From: Hyphomicrobiales bacterium
GTDB taxonomy: Bacteria > Pseudomonadota > Alphaproteobacteria > Rhizobiales > Rhizobiaceae
NCBI GenBank assembly: GCA_900465665.1
Contig: UBJO01000077.1
Location: 36,009 to 100,008, forward strand
Reading direction: 5' to 3'
Length of the DNA: 64,000 nucleotides
Shown: piece after piece, positions 37,085 to 46,244 of the stretch
Layout of the letters: each line of letters starts with the position of its first letter
Position numbering within the stretch: the first letter of the stretch is position 1
Notes under the pieces: generated by a model
What the model was told of the DNA's origin: nothing
What the model saw: the letters and a program-made list of their open reading frames with translations, nothing else
Databases searched by the model: none
Position numbers and translations under genes: made by a program

Positions 37085-38011
37085 ATGAGTCGCAAGCATG
37101 TCGCTGTCCTTATGGGCGGATTTTCCTCGGAGAGGCCTGTCAGCCTTTCGTCCGGGGCGGCGTGCGCGGATGCTCTCGAGGCTGAAGGCTTCCAGGTGAC
37201 CCGTATCGATGTCGATCGCGACGTCTCCGCCAAGCTGTCCGCCCTCCGTCCCGATGTGGCGTTCAACGCCCTGCATGGGCCGTTCGGCGAGGATGGGCTG
37301 ATCCAGGGTATCCTGGAATACCTCGAAATTCCCTATACCCACTCCGGCGTTCTGGCCTCAGCACTTGCCATGGACAAGAGCAAGGCAAAGGGTGTCGCGG
37401 CCGCCGCCGGCATTCCTGTCGCGCAGTCGCAGGTGATCAACCGCTTCGCTTTCCCCGCCGAGCATCCGATGAAGCCGCCTTATGTGGTGAAGCCGGTACG
37501 CGAGGGTTCAAGCTTCGGCGTCGTCATCGTTCAGGAGGACCAGTCGCGTCCGCCACAGATCATCGGCTCGGCCGAATGGCGGTATGGCGAGGAGGTTCTC
37601 GTCGAGCGCTACGTGCATGGTCGCGAGCTCACCTGCGGCGTCATGGGCGATCAGGTGCTGGGTGTGACCGAGATCGTTCCGCAGGGTCACAGCTTCTACG
37701 ACTATGATTCCAAGTATGTGGCCGGTGGTTCGAAACACGTCATTCCGGCGAAAATTTCACCGAATATTTACCAAAAAATACAATCATTGTCCCTAAGGGC
37801 GCATCAAGCAATTGGTTGCCGTGGAGTGAGTCGGTCGGATTTTCGGTACGACGATCGCTTCTCCGAAGACGGCGAAATCATCTGGCTGGAGATCAATACT
37901 CAGCCAGGCATGACTCCAACCTCGCTTGTGCCCGAAATGGCCGGTCATGCCGGCTACTCGTTTGGTGAATTTCTTCGTTGGATGGTGGAGGACGCTTCTT
38001 GTTCTCGGTAA
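37085..38011 (+). CDS. ddl: D-alanine:D-alanine ligase
   Basis: This 308-residue ATP-grasp enzyme makes the D-Ala-D-Ala dipeptide used by MurF. VLMGGFSSERPVSLSSG is the N-terminal loop, HGPFGEDGLIQGILEYLEIPYTHSG in part the conserved substrate loop, VVKPVREGSSFGV the ATP-binding strand, and WLEINTQPGMTPTSLVPEMA the C-terminal metal site. The ATG at 37085 follows GGGGGTATCT. It is of the DdlB type by length and place. Its last codons overlap the TTG start of ftsQ. Confidence 0.96.
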   Translation: MSRKHVAVLMGGFSSERPVSLSSGAACADALEAEGFQVTRIDVDRDVSAKLSALRPDVAFNALHGPFGEDGLIQGILEYLEIPYTHSGVLASALAMDKSKAKGVAAAAGIPVAQSQVINRFAFPAEHPMKPPYVVKPVREGSSFGVVIVQEDQSRPPQIIGSAEWRYGEEVLVERYVHGRELTCGVMGDQVLGVTEIVPQGHSFYDYDSKYVAGGSKHVIPAKISPNIYQKIQSLSLRAHQAIGCRGVSRSDFRYDDRFSEDGEIIWLEINTQPGMTPTSLVPEMAGHAGYSFGEFLRWMVEDASCSR

Positions 38012-38931
38012 CGGTCAAAAGGATGGGGCGCCCAAGCCATCAAGCCGAGCCTTCCTATGCTGAAGGCGATGGGCGCATGGTGCTGCCGCGGCCTCTGCGT
38101 CGCGTCGTCCGCTTCCTTGTGAGTCTCGGTAGTGGCCGCATCTACATTCCTGCTCATACGGGCACTGTATCGGCGCTGGCGTTCTTCGCCGCGACGGGTT
38201 TCTACGGCATGTCTCTGGGTGGTCACACGGAAGTTGTCGCCCAGGCGACGACGGCTGCCGCTGGCTTTGCCGTCGAGGACGTGAAGGTGTCCGGCAACTC
38301 CGAGACCTCCGAAATCGATATCCTTCAGTTGATCGGTCTCGACGGCACGACCTCGCTCGTGGCGCTCGATGTGGATGCGGCGCGCCAGAAGATCGCGAAG
38401 CTCCCCTGGGTCGAGAGCGTCGAAGTCCGCAAGGTTTATCCGAAGACGATCGAGGTGAAGCTCAAGGAGCGTGAAGCCTACGCGATCTGGCAGCATGGCG
38501 CTGAGCTCTCGCTGGTCGAAAAGGGTGGGGCGGTCATCGCGCCGCTTCGCGACAACAAGTTTTCGCAGCTTCCGCTGGTCGTTGGCCGCGGCGCCGAAGT
38601 GGCTGCCGCTTCGCTCGCAGACGAGTTCTCCAAGTGGCCCGATATCAAGGCGCGCGTGAAGGCCTATGTCTGGGTCTCCGGCCGTCGCTGGGATCTGCAC
38701 ATGGACAACGGCGTCGTCGTCAAGTTGCCGGAAGACGATGTCGACCAGGCGCTGGCGCGCCTTTCGAAATTCAACGGCGAACAGGCGCTTCTCGATCGCG
38801 ATATCGCGGCCGTCGATCTCCGCCTCTCCGACCGTATGGCCATCCAACTGACGCCTGAAGCCATGGAGCGCCGTCAGCTTGTTCTCGATCAGCGCACCAA
38901 GGATTTGAAGAAGGCGGGGCAGAATATATGA
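37999..38931 (+). CDS. ftsQ: Cell division protein FtsQ
   Basis: The 310-residue bitopic protein has a basic cytoplasmic N-terminus, a membrane helix near residues 55-75, a POTRA domain (AGFAVEDVKVSGNSETSEIDILQLIGL in part) and the FtsQ beta domain with LPWVESVEVRKVYP. I chose the TTG at 37999 because GGAGG lies 7 nt before it and rhizobial FtsQ proteins begin with MFxxTVKR-like residues; the next ATG (38023) has no such site. The start overlaps the ddl gene by 13 nt. FtsQ recruits FtsL/FtsB and connects them to FtsA-FtsZ. Confidence 0.93.
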   Translation: MFSVTVKRMGRPSHQAEPSYAEGDGRMVLPRPLRRVVRFLVSLGSGRIYIPAHTGTVSALAFFAATGFYGMSLGGHTEVVAQATTAAAGFAVEDVKVSGNSETSEIDILQLIGLDGTTSLVALDVDAARQKIAKLPWVESVEVRKVYPKTIEVKLKEREAYAIWQHGAELSLVEKGGAVIAPLRDNKFSQLPLVVGRGAEVAAASLADEFSKWPDIKARVKAYVWVSGRRWDLHMDNGVVVKLPEDDVDQALARLSKFNGEQALLDRDIAAVDLRLSDRMAIQLTPEAMERRQLVLDQRTKDLKKAGQNI

Positions 38932-40259
38932 GCTTGTTCGGTTCGTCCCATTTTGGATTGCCGCGCCTGAAGCCGCTTTCGTCCAAGCGGTCGCACGTCG
39001 TTTCCGTGCTCGACATCGGTTCGACGAAAGTCGTCTGCATGATCGGCCGGCTGACGCCGCGCGAGGAGAGCCAGATCCTCCCCGGTCGCACGCATAACAT
39101 CGAAATCATCGGCATCGGCCATCAGCGTTCGCGCGGTATCAAGACCGGCGCGATCTCGGATCTCGATGCGCTCGAAAGCGTCATCCGCCTCGCGGTCGAT
39201 GCAGCCGAGCGCATGGCGGGCCTCACTGTCGAGAGCCTGATCGTCAACCTGACGGCCGGACGCCTCACCAGCGACATCTACACCGCCACCATCGATCTCG
39301 GCGGCCAGGAAGTCGAACTGAACGATCTGAAGAAGGTTCTGGCGGCAGCCTGCCAGCAGTCGCTGCGCCAGGATCGCGCCGTGCTGCACTCGCTGGCCAC
39401 CGGTTTCTCGCTCGACGGCGAACGCGGCATTCGCGATCCCTTGTCCATGTACGGTGATGTTCTCGGCGTCGACATGCATGTCGTGACCGCAGAGCGCACG
39501 GCTCTGAAGAACCTCGAGCTCAGCGTCAACCGCGCGCACCTTTCTGTCGAAGGCATTGTTGCGACGCCTTACGCTTCCGGTCTCGCCGCTCTGGTCGACG
39601 ACGAAGTCGAACTCGGATGCGCTGCCATCGACATGGGCGGCGGCACGACGACGATCTCGGTCTTTGCCGAAGGCAAGCTGGTGCACACGGATGCCGTCGG
39701 TCTCGGCGGTCATCATGTCACTACCGATCTGGCCCGTGGCCTTTCGACCCGCATCGAGGATGCGGAGCGTCTGAAGGTGGTTCATGCCTCGGCCATGGGG
39801 AACTCTTCCGATGAGCGCGAGCTGATCTCGATCCCGCCGATCGGCGAGGACGACCGCGATCTGCCGACGCAGGTGCCGCGCGCACTGGTGTCGCGGATCG
39901 TCAGTGCCCGTATCGAGGAGACGATGGAACTCATTCGCGACCGCATCCAGCGCTCGGGCTTCAGCCCGATCGTCGGCAAGCGCGTCGTGCTGACAGGCGG
40001 CGCAAGCCAGCTGACCGGCCTTGCCGACGTTGCCCGCAAGATCCTTGCCCGCAACGTCCGCATCGGCCGCCCGATGGGCGTCTCGGGTCTCCCGACCGCT
40101 GCCAAGGGTCCGGCCTTTTCGACGGCGGTCGGCCTGATGATCTATCCGCAGGTTGCGGACCAGGAAACACATGCGTCACAGAGCGGTCTGCTCATGTCGC
40201 TTGGCGGAAATAGCAGCCGCTTCGCCCGGATGGGCCAGTGGCTGAAGGAAAGCTTCTAG
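38928..40259 (+). CDS. ftsA: Cell division protein FtsA
   Basis: This 443-residue actin-fold ATPase tethers FtsZ to the membrane. VVSVLDIGSTKVVCMIG is the phosphate-1 loop, AIDMGGGTTTISVF the phosphate-2 loop, VVLTGGASQLTGLADVA the adenosine loop; the SHS2 (1C) domain lies between residues 90 and 170. The C-terminus (RMGQWLKESF) is the amphipathic membrane-binding helix. Coupled to ftsQ by a 4-nt overlap. Confidence 0.97.
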   Translation: MSLFGSSHFGLPRLKPLSSKRSHVVSVLDIGSTKVVCMIGRLTPREESQILPGRTHNIEIIGIGHQRSRGIKTGAISDLDALESVIRLAVDAAERMAGLTVESLIVNLTAGRLTSDIYTATIDLGGQEVELNDLKKVLAAACQQSLRQDRAVLHSLATGFSLDGERGIRDPLSMYGDVLGVDMHVVTAERTALKNLELSVNRAHLSVEGIVATPYASGLAALVDDEVELGCAAIDMGGGTTTISVFAEGKLVHTDAVGLGGHHVTTDLARGLSTRIEDAERLKVVHASAMGNSSDERELISIPPIGEDDRDLPTQVPRALVSRIVSARIEETMELIRDRIQRSGFSPIVGKRVVLTGGASQLTGLADVARKILARNVRIGRPMGVSGLPTAAKGPAFSTAVGLMIYPQVADQETHASQSGLLMSLGGNSSRFARMGQWLKESF

Positions 40260-40316
40260 AAATTGAGTGAATTGGCCGGCGTGGCGATGCGGCCATAAAG
40301 AGAAGGAACGGGTACC

Positions 40317-42038
40317 ATGACTATCAAGCTGCATACGCCAGATATCACTGAGCTGAAGCCGCGCATCACCGTGTTCGGCGTCGGCGGTGGCGGTGGCAAC
40401 GCTGTCAACAACATGATCTCCGCTGGTCTCCAGGGCGTCGACTTCGTCGTTGCCAACACGGATGCCCAGGCACTGACGATGACCAAGGCAGAGCGCATCA
40501 TCCAGCTCGGCGCCAGCGTCACCGAAGGTCTCGGCGCGGGTTCGCAGCCGGAAGTCGGCCGTGCAGCTGCTGAAGAATGCATCGACGAAATCGTCGATCA
40601 CCTGAACGGCACCCACATGTGCTTCGTCACCGCCGGCATGGGCGGCGGCACCGGCACCGGTGCGGCTCCCGTTGTTGCACAGGCTGCACGCAACAAGGGC
40701 ATCCTGACGGTTGGCGTCGTGACCAAGCCGTTCCACTTCGAAGGCGGCCGCCGCATGCGTCTGGCCGAAGCGGGCATCCAGGAACTGCAGAAGTCGGTCG
40801 ACACGCTGATCGTCATTCCGAACCAGAACCTGTTCCGGATCGCAAACGACAAGACGACCTTCGCCGACGCATTCGCGATGGCCGATCAGGTTCTCTACTC
40901 GGGCGTTGCCTGCATCACCGACCTGATGGTGAAGGAAGGTCTCATCAACCTCGACTTCGCCGACGTCCGTTCGGTCATGCGCGAAATGGGCCGCGCGATG
41001 ATGGGTACCGGCGAGGCTTCCGGCCAGGGCCGCGCGATGCAGGCTGCGGAAGCCGCGATCGCAAACCCGCTGCTCGACGAAACCTCGATGAAGGGCGCAC
41101 AGGGCCTGCTGATCTCCATCACCGGCGGTCGCGACCTCACCCTCTTCGAAGTCGACGAAGCGGCAACCCGTATCCGCGAAGAAGTCGATCCGGATGCGAA
41201 CATCATCCTCGGCGCGACCTTCGACGAATCGCTTGAAGGCATCATCCGCGTTTCCGTCGTCGCCACCGGCATCGACCGCGCGATGAACCAGGACGCCGGC
41301 AAGACCTTCCAGCCGGTCCAGAAGCCGATTATCCGTCCTTCGGCGGCCGTTGCTCCGGCTCCGGCCGCAGTCCAGCCTGCCCCTGTCATGCAGCAGGCAC
41401 CGAAGGCCGACCAGATCGCGCAGACCATCCGCATGGCCGAAGCCGAAATGGAACGCGAACTCGACATCCACGCTCCGCGCGCGGCTGCCCCGGTTCACCA
41501 GCAGCCCGCTCCGCAGGAAACCTTCCGCCCGGCGAGCAAGATCTTCGCAGCTCCGGAAGCCGCACCGATCATCCGTCCGGCTCCGGTCCAGCAGCAGGCA
41601 CCCGTGATGCAGCAGCCGGCTCCGCAGCCTGTGATGCATCAGCCGGCGCCGGTCATGCAGCAGCCTGCTCCTGTCATGCAGCAGCAGCCGGTCCGCATGC
41701 CCAAGGTCGAGGATTTCCCGCCGGTCGTTCAGGCCGAGATCGATCATCGTTCGCAGCCGGCACCGGTGTCGCATGCGCATGAAGAGCGCGGCCCGATGGG
41801 CCTTCTGAAGCGCATCACCAACTCGCTTGGTCGCCGCGAAGAGGAAGTCGCTCCTGAGATGACGTCGGCTCCGGCAGCGTCCTCGCAGCAGCGCCGCCCG
41901 CTGTCTCCGGAAGCGAGCCTTTATGCTCCGCGTCGCGGAAACCTGGATGATCAGGGCCGTGCAGTACCGCAGGCCCGCATGATGCAGGAAGACGATCAGC
42001 TCGAAATTCCGGCCTTCCTTCGCCGCCAGTCGAACTGA
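40317..42038 (+). CDS. ftsZ: Cell division protein FtsZ (long rhizobial form)
   Basis: The 573-residue tubulin homologue polymerises into the division ring. The globular GTPase domain (residues 1-320) contains FGVGGGGGNAVNNMI, the tubulin signature GGGTGTGAAPVVA, and NQNLFRIANDKTTFADAFAMAD. A linker of about 230 residues follows, rich in Pro, Gln, Ala and Met with repeated PVMQQPAP units. The end is a conserved peptide (DDQLEIPAFLRRQSN) that binds FtsA and other partners. E. coli FtsZ has 383 residues; the long linker is normal in rhizobia and supports ring curvature. The ATG follows AGAAGGAACGGG. There are 57 nt between ftsA and ftsZ. Confidence 0.97.
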   Translation: MTIKLHTPDITELKPRITVFGVGGGGGNAVNNMISAGLQGVDFVVANTDAQALTMTKAERIIQLGASVTEGLGAGSQPEVGRAAAEECIDEIVDHLNGTHMCFVTAGMGGGTGTGAAPVVAQAARNKGILTVGVVTKPFHFEGGRRMRLAEAGIQELQKSVDTLIVIPNQNLFRIANDKTTFADAFAMADQVLYSGVACITDLMVKEGLINLDFADVRSVMREMGRAMMGTGEASGQGRAMQAAEAAIANPLLDETSMKGAQGLLISITGGRDLTLFEVDEAATRIREEVDPDANIILGATFDESLEGIIRVSVVATGIDRAMNQDAGKTFQPVQKPIIRPSAAVAPAPAAVQPAPVMQQAPKADQIAQTIRMAEAEMERELDIHAPRAAAPVHQQPAPQETFRPASKIFAAPEAAPIIRPAPVQQQAPVMQQPAPQPVMHQPAPVMQQPAPVMQQQPVRMPKVEDFPPVVQAEIDHRSQPAPVSHAHEERGPMGLLKRITNSLGRREEEVAPEMTSAPAASSQQRRPLSPEASLYAPRRGNLDDQGRAVPQARMMQEDDQLEIPAFLRRQSN

Positions 42039-42061
42039 TAAAGACACGCAGAATCGCCACG

Positions 42062-42095
42062 CAACAGCCCGGGAGTTCGCTCCCGGGCATTGTTG
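42062..42095. terminator. Strong hairpin after ftsZ
   Basis: GCCCGGGAG and CTCCCGGGC make a 9-bp stem with a TTCG tetraloop (42067-42088), flanked by CAACA and TGTTG which can extend it. No T run follows, so it may block exonucleases or cause only partial termination before lpxC. Confidence 0.6.
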
Positions 42096-42326
42096 TATCA
42101 GGCACTCCGATTTGCGCCTGATTGCCTTGTGATTTCAAATGCATGCTTTCGTAACAATGCGAAAGAAACAGTGATTTGGATTGCAGCGCGGGCACACGTA
42201 TGTATGGGCTGACAAACCGTCTACGTGCGCCTTGACGCAGCACCGCGATGGAGAGAATAAGCCTTGGCGGATGAGTTTCGGCATACGGGTCGCAGCGGAT
42301 CGCCAGGGATAATAAAGGCAAGATTG

Positions 42327-43283
42327 ATGGTTATTGGCATGTTGGGTTTTCAAACGACGGTATCGCGTCCGGTCACTCTTTCGGGGATCGGCGTTCATTC
42401 GGGTGCCGACGTTTCGATTACCTTCAACCCCGCTGAAGCCGACACTGGTGTCGTATTCAATCGCATGCATGACAACGGCGAAGTCACCGAGCTCCGCGCT
42501 GTTTCCTCGCAGGTCGGCAATACCGACCTGTGCACCGTTCTCGGCTTTTCTCCGGCGCGCTCCGTCGCGACGATCGAACATGTGATGGCCGCCGTCTACG
42601 CGCTTGGCCTCGACAACGTCGTCATCGAAGTCGACGGCGCCGAAATGCCGATCATGGATGGCAGCTCGATGCCGTTCATCGACGCCATCGAGCAGGTGGG
42701 TCTTGTATCGCTCGGCGTCAAGCGCCGCTACATCCGCATCACCAAGCCGGTTCGCATCGAGCATGGCGGCTCCTGGAGCGAGTTTCGTCCCTATGACGGC
42801 ATGCGCTTCGAAGTCGAGATCGATTTCGATACGCCGCTGATCGGCCGCCAGAAGTGGGAAGGCGACATGACCGCCGCCACCTTCAAGTCGGAACTGTCGC
42901 GCGCCCGCACCTTCGGCTTCATGCGTGACGTCGAACGTCTCTGGGCCTCGGGCCACGCGCTCGGCTCGTCGCTGGAAAACTCGGTCGTCATCTCCGACGA
43001 TCACACCGTCATCAACGTCGAAGGCCTGCGCTACGCCAAGGACGAATTCGTGCGTCACAAGACGCTCGACGCCGTCGGCGACCTGGCGCTTGCCGGCGCT
43101 CCGTTCATTGGCTGCTACCGTTCCTATCGCGGCGGTCACAAGATGAACGCCAATGCGCTGAAGGCGCTGCTCAGCGATCCGACCGCCTATGAAGTGGTTG
43201 AGACATCGGCACCGCGCCAGCGTGTTGCCCCGCGCGATTTCATCCGCGTCAACGCTCCTGAATTTGCTCCCTGGTCGGCTTGA
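42327..43283 (+). CDS. lpxC: UDP-3-O-acyl-N-acetylglucosamine deacetylase LpxC
   Basis: The 318-residue zinc enzyme carries out the committed step of lipid A synthesis. TVSRPVTLSGIGVHSG is the N-terminal signature; TIEHVMAAVYALGLDN has the first zinc His, and IGCYRSYRGGHKMNANAL the second His with its Asn/Asp region. The ATG at 42327 follows AAAGGCAAGATTG; an internal ATG at 42339 (MLGFQTT) would also fit. It is separated from ftsZ by a hairpin and about 290 nt with its own ribosome binding site, so it probably has its own promoter. Confidence 0.95.
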   Translation: MVIGMLGFQTTVSRPVTLSGIGVHSGADVSITFNPAEADTGVVFNRMHDNGEVTELRAVSSQVGNTDLCTVLGFSPARSVATIEHVMAAVYALGLDNVVIEVDGAEMPIMDGSSMPFIDAIEQVGLVSLGVKRRYIRITKPVRIEHGGSWSEFRPYDGMRFEVEIDFDTPLIGRQKWEGDMTAATFKSELSRARTFGFMRDVERLWASGHALGSSLENSVVISDDHTVINVEGLRYAKDEFVRHKTLDAVGDLALAGAPFIGCYRSYRGGHKMNANALKALLSDPTAYEVVETSAPRQRVAPRDFIRVNAPEFAPWSA

Positions 43284-43309
43284 CCTCCGTCGCATTCTTT
43301 AGGCCAGGG

Positions 43310-43336
43310 CCGCCTCCTTCGGGAGGCGGTTTCTTT
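43310..43336 (+). terminator. Terminator of lpxC
   Basis: CCGCCTCC and GGAGGCGG form an 8-bp stem with a TTCG loop, followed by TTTCTTT. It begins 27 nt after the lpxC stop. Confidence 0.9.
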
Positions 43337-43580
43337 ATGTGCAACAGCCAAGCGTGATTCCCGATAGATCTTTCGCGGCAGATATTTAGATGGGTTTATT
43401 CGGGGATTATCCGGACAAAACAGACGATTATGGGAAGGGCCGCCACAAAAATGCGTTAATGCATCATCAATGCGTTGCTCTGGCCATGCATTTATGGCTA
43501 GAAACGCCAGCGAGGCGTGGCTGCCGTTGAGGGATGGCGGCTCTTGGGATGTTCCGATGGGTTATGCAGGGTCTGAAAGT

Positions 43581-44423
43581 ATGATGAAGACAGCGCGTGC
43601 TTTGTTCGCATCGCTCCTGGTGCTGAGCGCAGGTGCCTTGATTTCCGGATGCCAGTCGGACCCCGATATCGATATTACCAAGCTCGGCCTGCAGAGCGAT
43701 CCGCCTGATGTTCTCTACAATCAGGGTCTGGCCAACATGAAGGCCGGCAACATGGCGGAAGCCGCGCGCAAGTTCGATTCGATCGACCGCGAAAATCCGT
43801 TCTCGGAATGGGCCCGCAAGGGTCTTGTGATGAGCACCTTCGTCAAGTACCGTCAGGGCCGCCTCGACGAAGCGCTGGCCTCGGGCAACCGCTACATGGC
43901 GCAGTATCCGAAGTCGAAGGATGCCGCCTATGTGCAGTACCTGATCGGTCTTACCTATTCCAAGCAGATCGTCGACGTGACGCAGGACCAGCGTGCCGCG
44001 TCCAGAACCGTCGAGGCCATGCAGGCCGTGATCGACAACTATCCAGACTCCGAATATGTGGACGACGCGCAGGCGAAGATCCGCTTTGCCCGCGACCAGC
44101 TCGCCGGCAAGGAAATGCAGATCGGCCGCTACTACATGGAGCGCAAGGAATACCTTGCCGCCATCTCGCGCTTCCGTATCGTCGTCGAGAAGTATCCGAA
44201 CACGAACCAGGTCGAAGAGGCGCTAGCGCGTCTGGTCGAGGCCTATTACGCGATGGGTATCGTCGAGGAAGCCCAGACGGCAGCCGCCGTTCTCGGCCAC
44301 AACTACCCCGACAGCCAGTGGTACGCGGATTCCTACAAGCTGCTGAAGAGCAACGGCGCAGAGCCGCGTGAAAATCAGGGCTCGTGGATTTCGCAAGCCG
44401 GCAAGAAACTCCTCGGTACTTAA
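43581..44423 (+). CDS. bamD: Outer membrane assembly lipoprotein BamD
   Basis: The 280-residue lipoprotein has a signal with lipobox ALISGC and five tetratricopeptide repeats after it (LYNQGLANMKAGNMAEAARKFDSI in part, then YVQYLIGLTYSKQI and EEALARLVEAYYAMGIVEEAQ in part). BamD is the essential partner of BamA for outer-membrane protein insertion. The ATG at 43581 is the first Met of the doublet MMKTARALF that starts the signal; upstream in-frame ATGs give no export signal. The recN gene follows after 5 nt. Confidence 0.96.
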   Translation: MMKTARALFASLLVLSAGALISGCQSDPDIDITKLGLQSDPPDVLYNQGLANMKAGNMAEAARKFDSIDRENPFSEWARKGLVMSTFVKYRQGRLDEALASGNRYMAQYPKSKDAAYVQYLIGLTYSKQIVDVTQDQRAASRTVEAMQAVIDNYPDSEYVDDAQAKIRFARDQLAGKEMQIGRYYMERKEYLAAISRFRIVVEKYPNTNQVEEALARLVEAYYAMGIVEEAQTAAAVLGHNYPDSQWYADSYKLLKSNGAEPRENQGSWISQAGKKLLGT

Positions 44424-44428
44424 AGCCG

Positions 44429-46102
44429 ATGCTGATCCAGCTTTCGATCCGCGATATCGTCCTGATCGAGCGGCTGGATCTTGCCTTCGAGGCGGGTCTC
44501 TCCGTTCTGACGGGGGAGACCGGCGCCGGCAAATCCATCCTGCTCGACAGCCTGTCGCTCGCCCTTGGCGGGCGCGGCGATGGCGGTCTTGTCCGCCATG
44601 GTGAGGACAAGGGGCAGGTGACGGCCGTTTTCGACGTCGGCCCCGACCACCGGGCGCGCGTGCTGCTGCGCGACAACGGCATCGACGATGACGGCGACCT
44701 GATCTTCCGCCGCGTGCAGAGCGCCGATGGCCGCACCAAGGCCTATGTCAACGACCAGCCGCTCAGCGTGCAGCTGATGCGCCAGGCCGGCCAGATGCTG
44801 GTCGAGATCCACGGACAGCACGATGACCGCGCGCTGGTCGACACCCACGCCCACCGTATCCTGCTCGACGCCTTCGCCGGCATCGCCGACGAGGTGGCCG
44901 GCGTTTCGCAGCTCTACCGCGTCTGGCGCGATACCGAGCGGACGCTGAAGAAGCACCGCGAGAAGGTCGAGGCGGCGGCGCGCGAGGCGGATTACATTCG
45001 CTCCTCCGTCGAAGAGCTCGACAAGCTGGCACCGCAGGACGGCGAAGAGGACGAACTCGCCGAACGCCGCCAGAAGATGATGAAGGCCGAGCGGATCGCC
45101 GGCGATATCGCCGAGGCCTCCGAATTCCTCAACGGCAATGCCTCGCCCGTGCCCCATATCGCCTCGCTGGTGCGCCGGCTGGAGCGCAAGAGCCATGAGG
45201 CGCCAGGCCTGCTTGAAGACACCGTGGCGCTGCTTGATGCGGCACTCGACCAGCTCTCCAACGCGCAGATGGAAGTCGAAGCAGCGTTGCGCAAGACGGA
45301 ATACGATCCGAAGGAACTCGAGCGCGTCGAGGAACGCCTTTTCGCGCTGCGCGGCGCCTCGCGCAAATATTCGGTGCCGGTCACCGAGCTGCCGGCGCTT
45401 GCGATCCGCATGAGCAACGATCTGGCCGATCTCGATGCCGGCGAAGAGAAGCTTGCCAAGCTCGAGGCCGAGGTCGGCGTCGCGAAGGTCGCCTATGAGG
45501 CGGCCGCGCAGGTGGTGTCGGCCAAGCGTCACCAAGCCGGCGAGGCGCTTGCCGCAGCCGTCATGGCCGAACTTCCGGCACTGAAGCTCGAGCGCGCCCG
45601 CTTCATGGTGGAGATCGCCTCCAATCCGGAAGAGGCTGCGGCCGAGGGGATCGACGTCGTCGAATTCCACGTCCAGACCAATCCGGGCACACGCCCCGGC
45701 TCGATCATGAAAGTCGCATCCGGCGGCGAGCTCTCGCGCTTCCTGCTGGCGCTCAAGGTGGCGCTTGCCGATCGCGGCTCGGCGCCGACGCTTGTTTTCG
45801 ACGAAATCGACACGGGCGTCGGCGGTGCCGTCGCCGATGCGATCGGCCAGCGGCTGAAGCGGCTGTCGGCCAAGGTGCAGGTGCTCTCCGTCACCCACGC
45901 ACCGCAAGTGGCGGCACGGGCTGCGACGCATCTCCTGATTTCCAAGGGACCGGCTTCGGAAGGATCCGAAAAGATCGCCACCCGCGTGGCGACGATGGAG
46001 CCGCACGACCGCACCGAGGAAATCGCCCGCATGCTGGCCGGCGCTTCCGTGACCGAAGAGGCGAGGGCGGCCGCCAAGCGGTTGTTGACGGCGGGCGAGT
46101 AG
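44429..46102 (+). CDS. recN: DNA repair ATPase RecN
   Basis: The 557-residue SMC-like protein works in double-strand-break repair. The N-terminal Walker A is GETGAGKSILLDSL near residue 30, a coiled-coil middle follows (about 150-370), and the C-terminal half contains ASGGELSRFLLALK (signature) and LVFDEIDTGVGG (Walker B). The ATG at 44429 fits the family start (MLIQLSIRDIVLIERLDL). Confidence 0.97.
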   Translation: MLIQLSIRDIVLIERLDLAFEAGLSVLTGETGAGKSILLDSLSLALGGRGDGGLVRHGEDKGQVTAVFDVGPDHRARVLLRDNGIDDDGDLIFRRVQSADGRTKAYVNDQPLSVQLMRQAGQMLVEIHGQHDDRALVDTHAHRILLDAFAGIADEVAGVSQLYRVWRDTERTLKKHREKVEAAAREADYIRSSVEELDKLAPQDGEEDELAERRQKMMKAERIAGDIAEASEFLNGNASPVPHIASLVRRLERKSHEAPGLLEDTVALLDAALDQLSNAQMEVEAALRKTEYDPKELERVEERLFALRGASRKYSVPVTELPALAIRMSNDLADLDAGEEKLAKLEAEVGVAKVAYEAAAQVVSAKRHQAGEALAAAVMAELPALKLERARFMVEIASNPEEAAAEGIDVVEFHVQTNPGTRPGSIMKVASGGELSRFLLALKVALADRGSAPTLVFDEIDTGVGGAVADAIGQRLKRLSAKVQVLSVTHAPQVAARAATHLLISKGPASEGSEKIATRVATMEPHDRTEEIARMLAGASVTEEARAAAKRLLTAGE

Positions 46103-46244
46103 GTCGCGGGCGAGAGCGTCGGCAGTGACGGTGCGTCCAGTTAATCATTGGATCGATCTGCAACCAGTTGCTGACAACCAGAAAGCGGCGCTTTTTCCTC
46201 GGCGAGAATTGCTCTAGAAAACGACTCCTCAAAGGGAGTCTGCC

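Noticed and set aside
40176..42047. Minus-strand frame of 623 codons opposite ftsZ
   Set aside because: Opposite a strongly conserved gene, without a ribosome binding site or domain.
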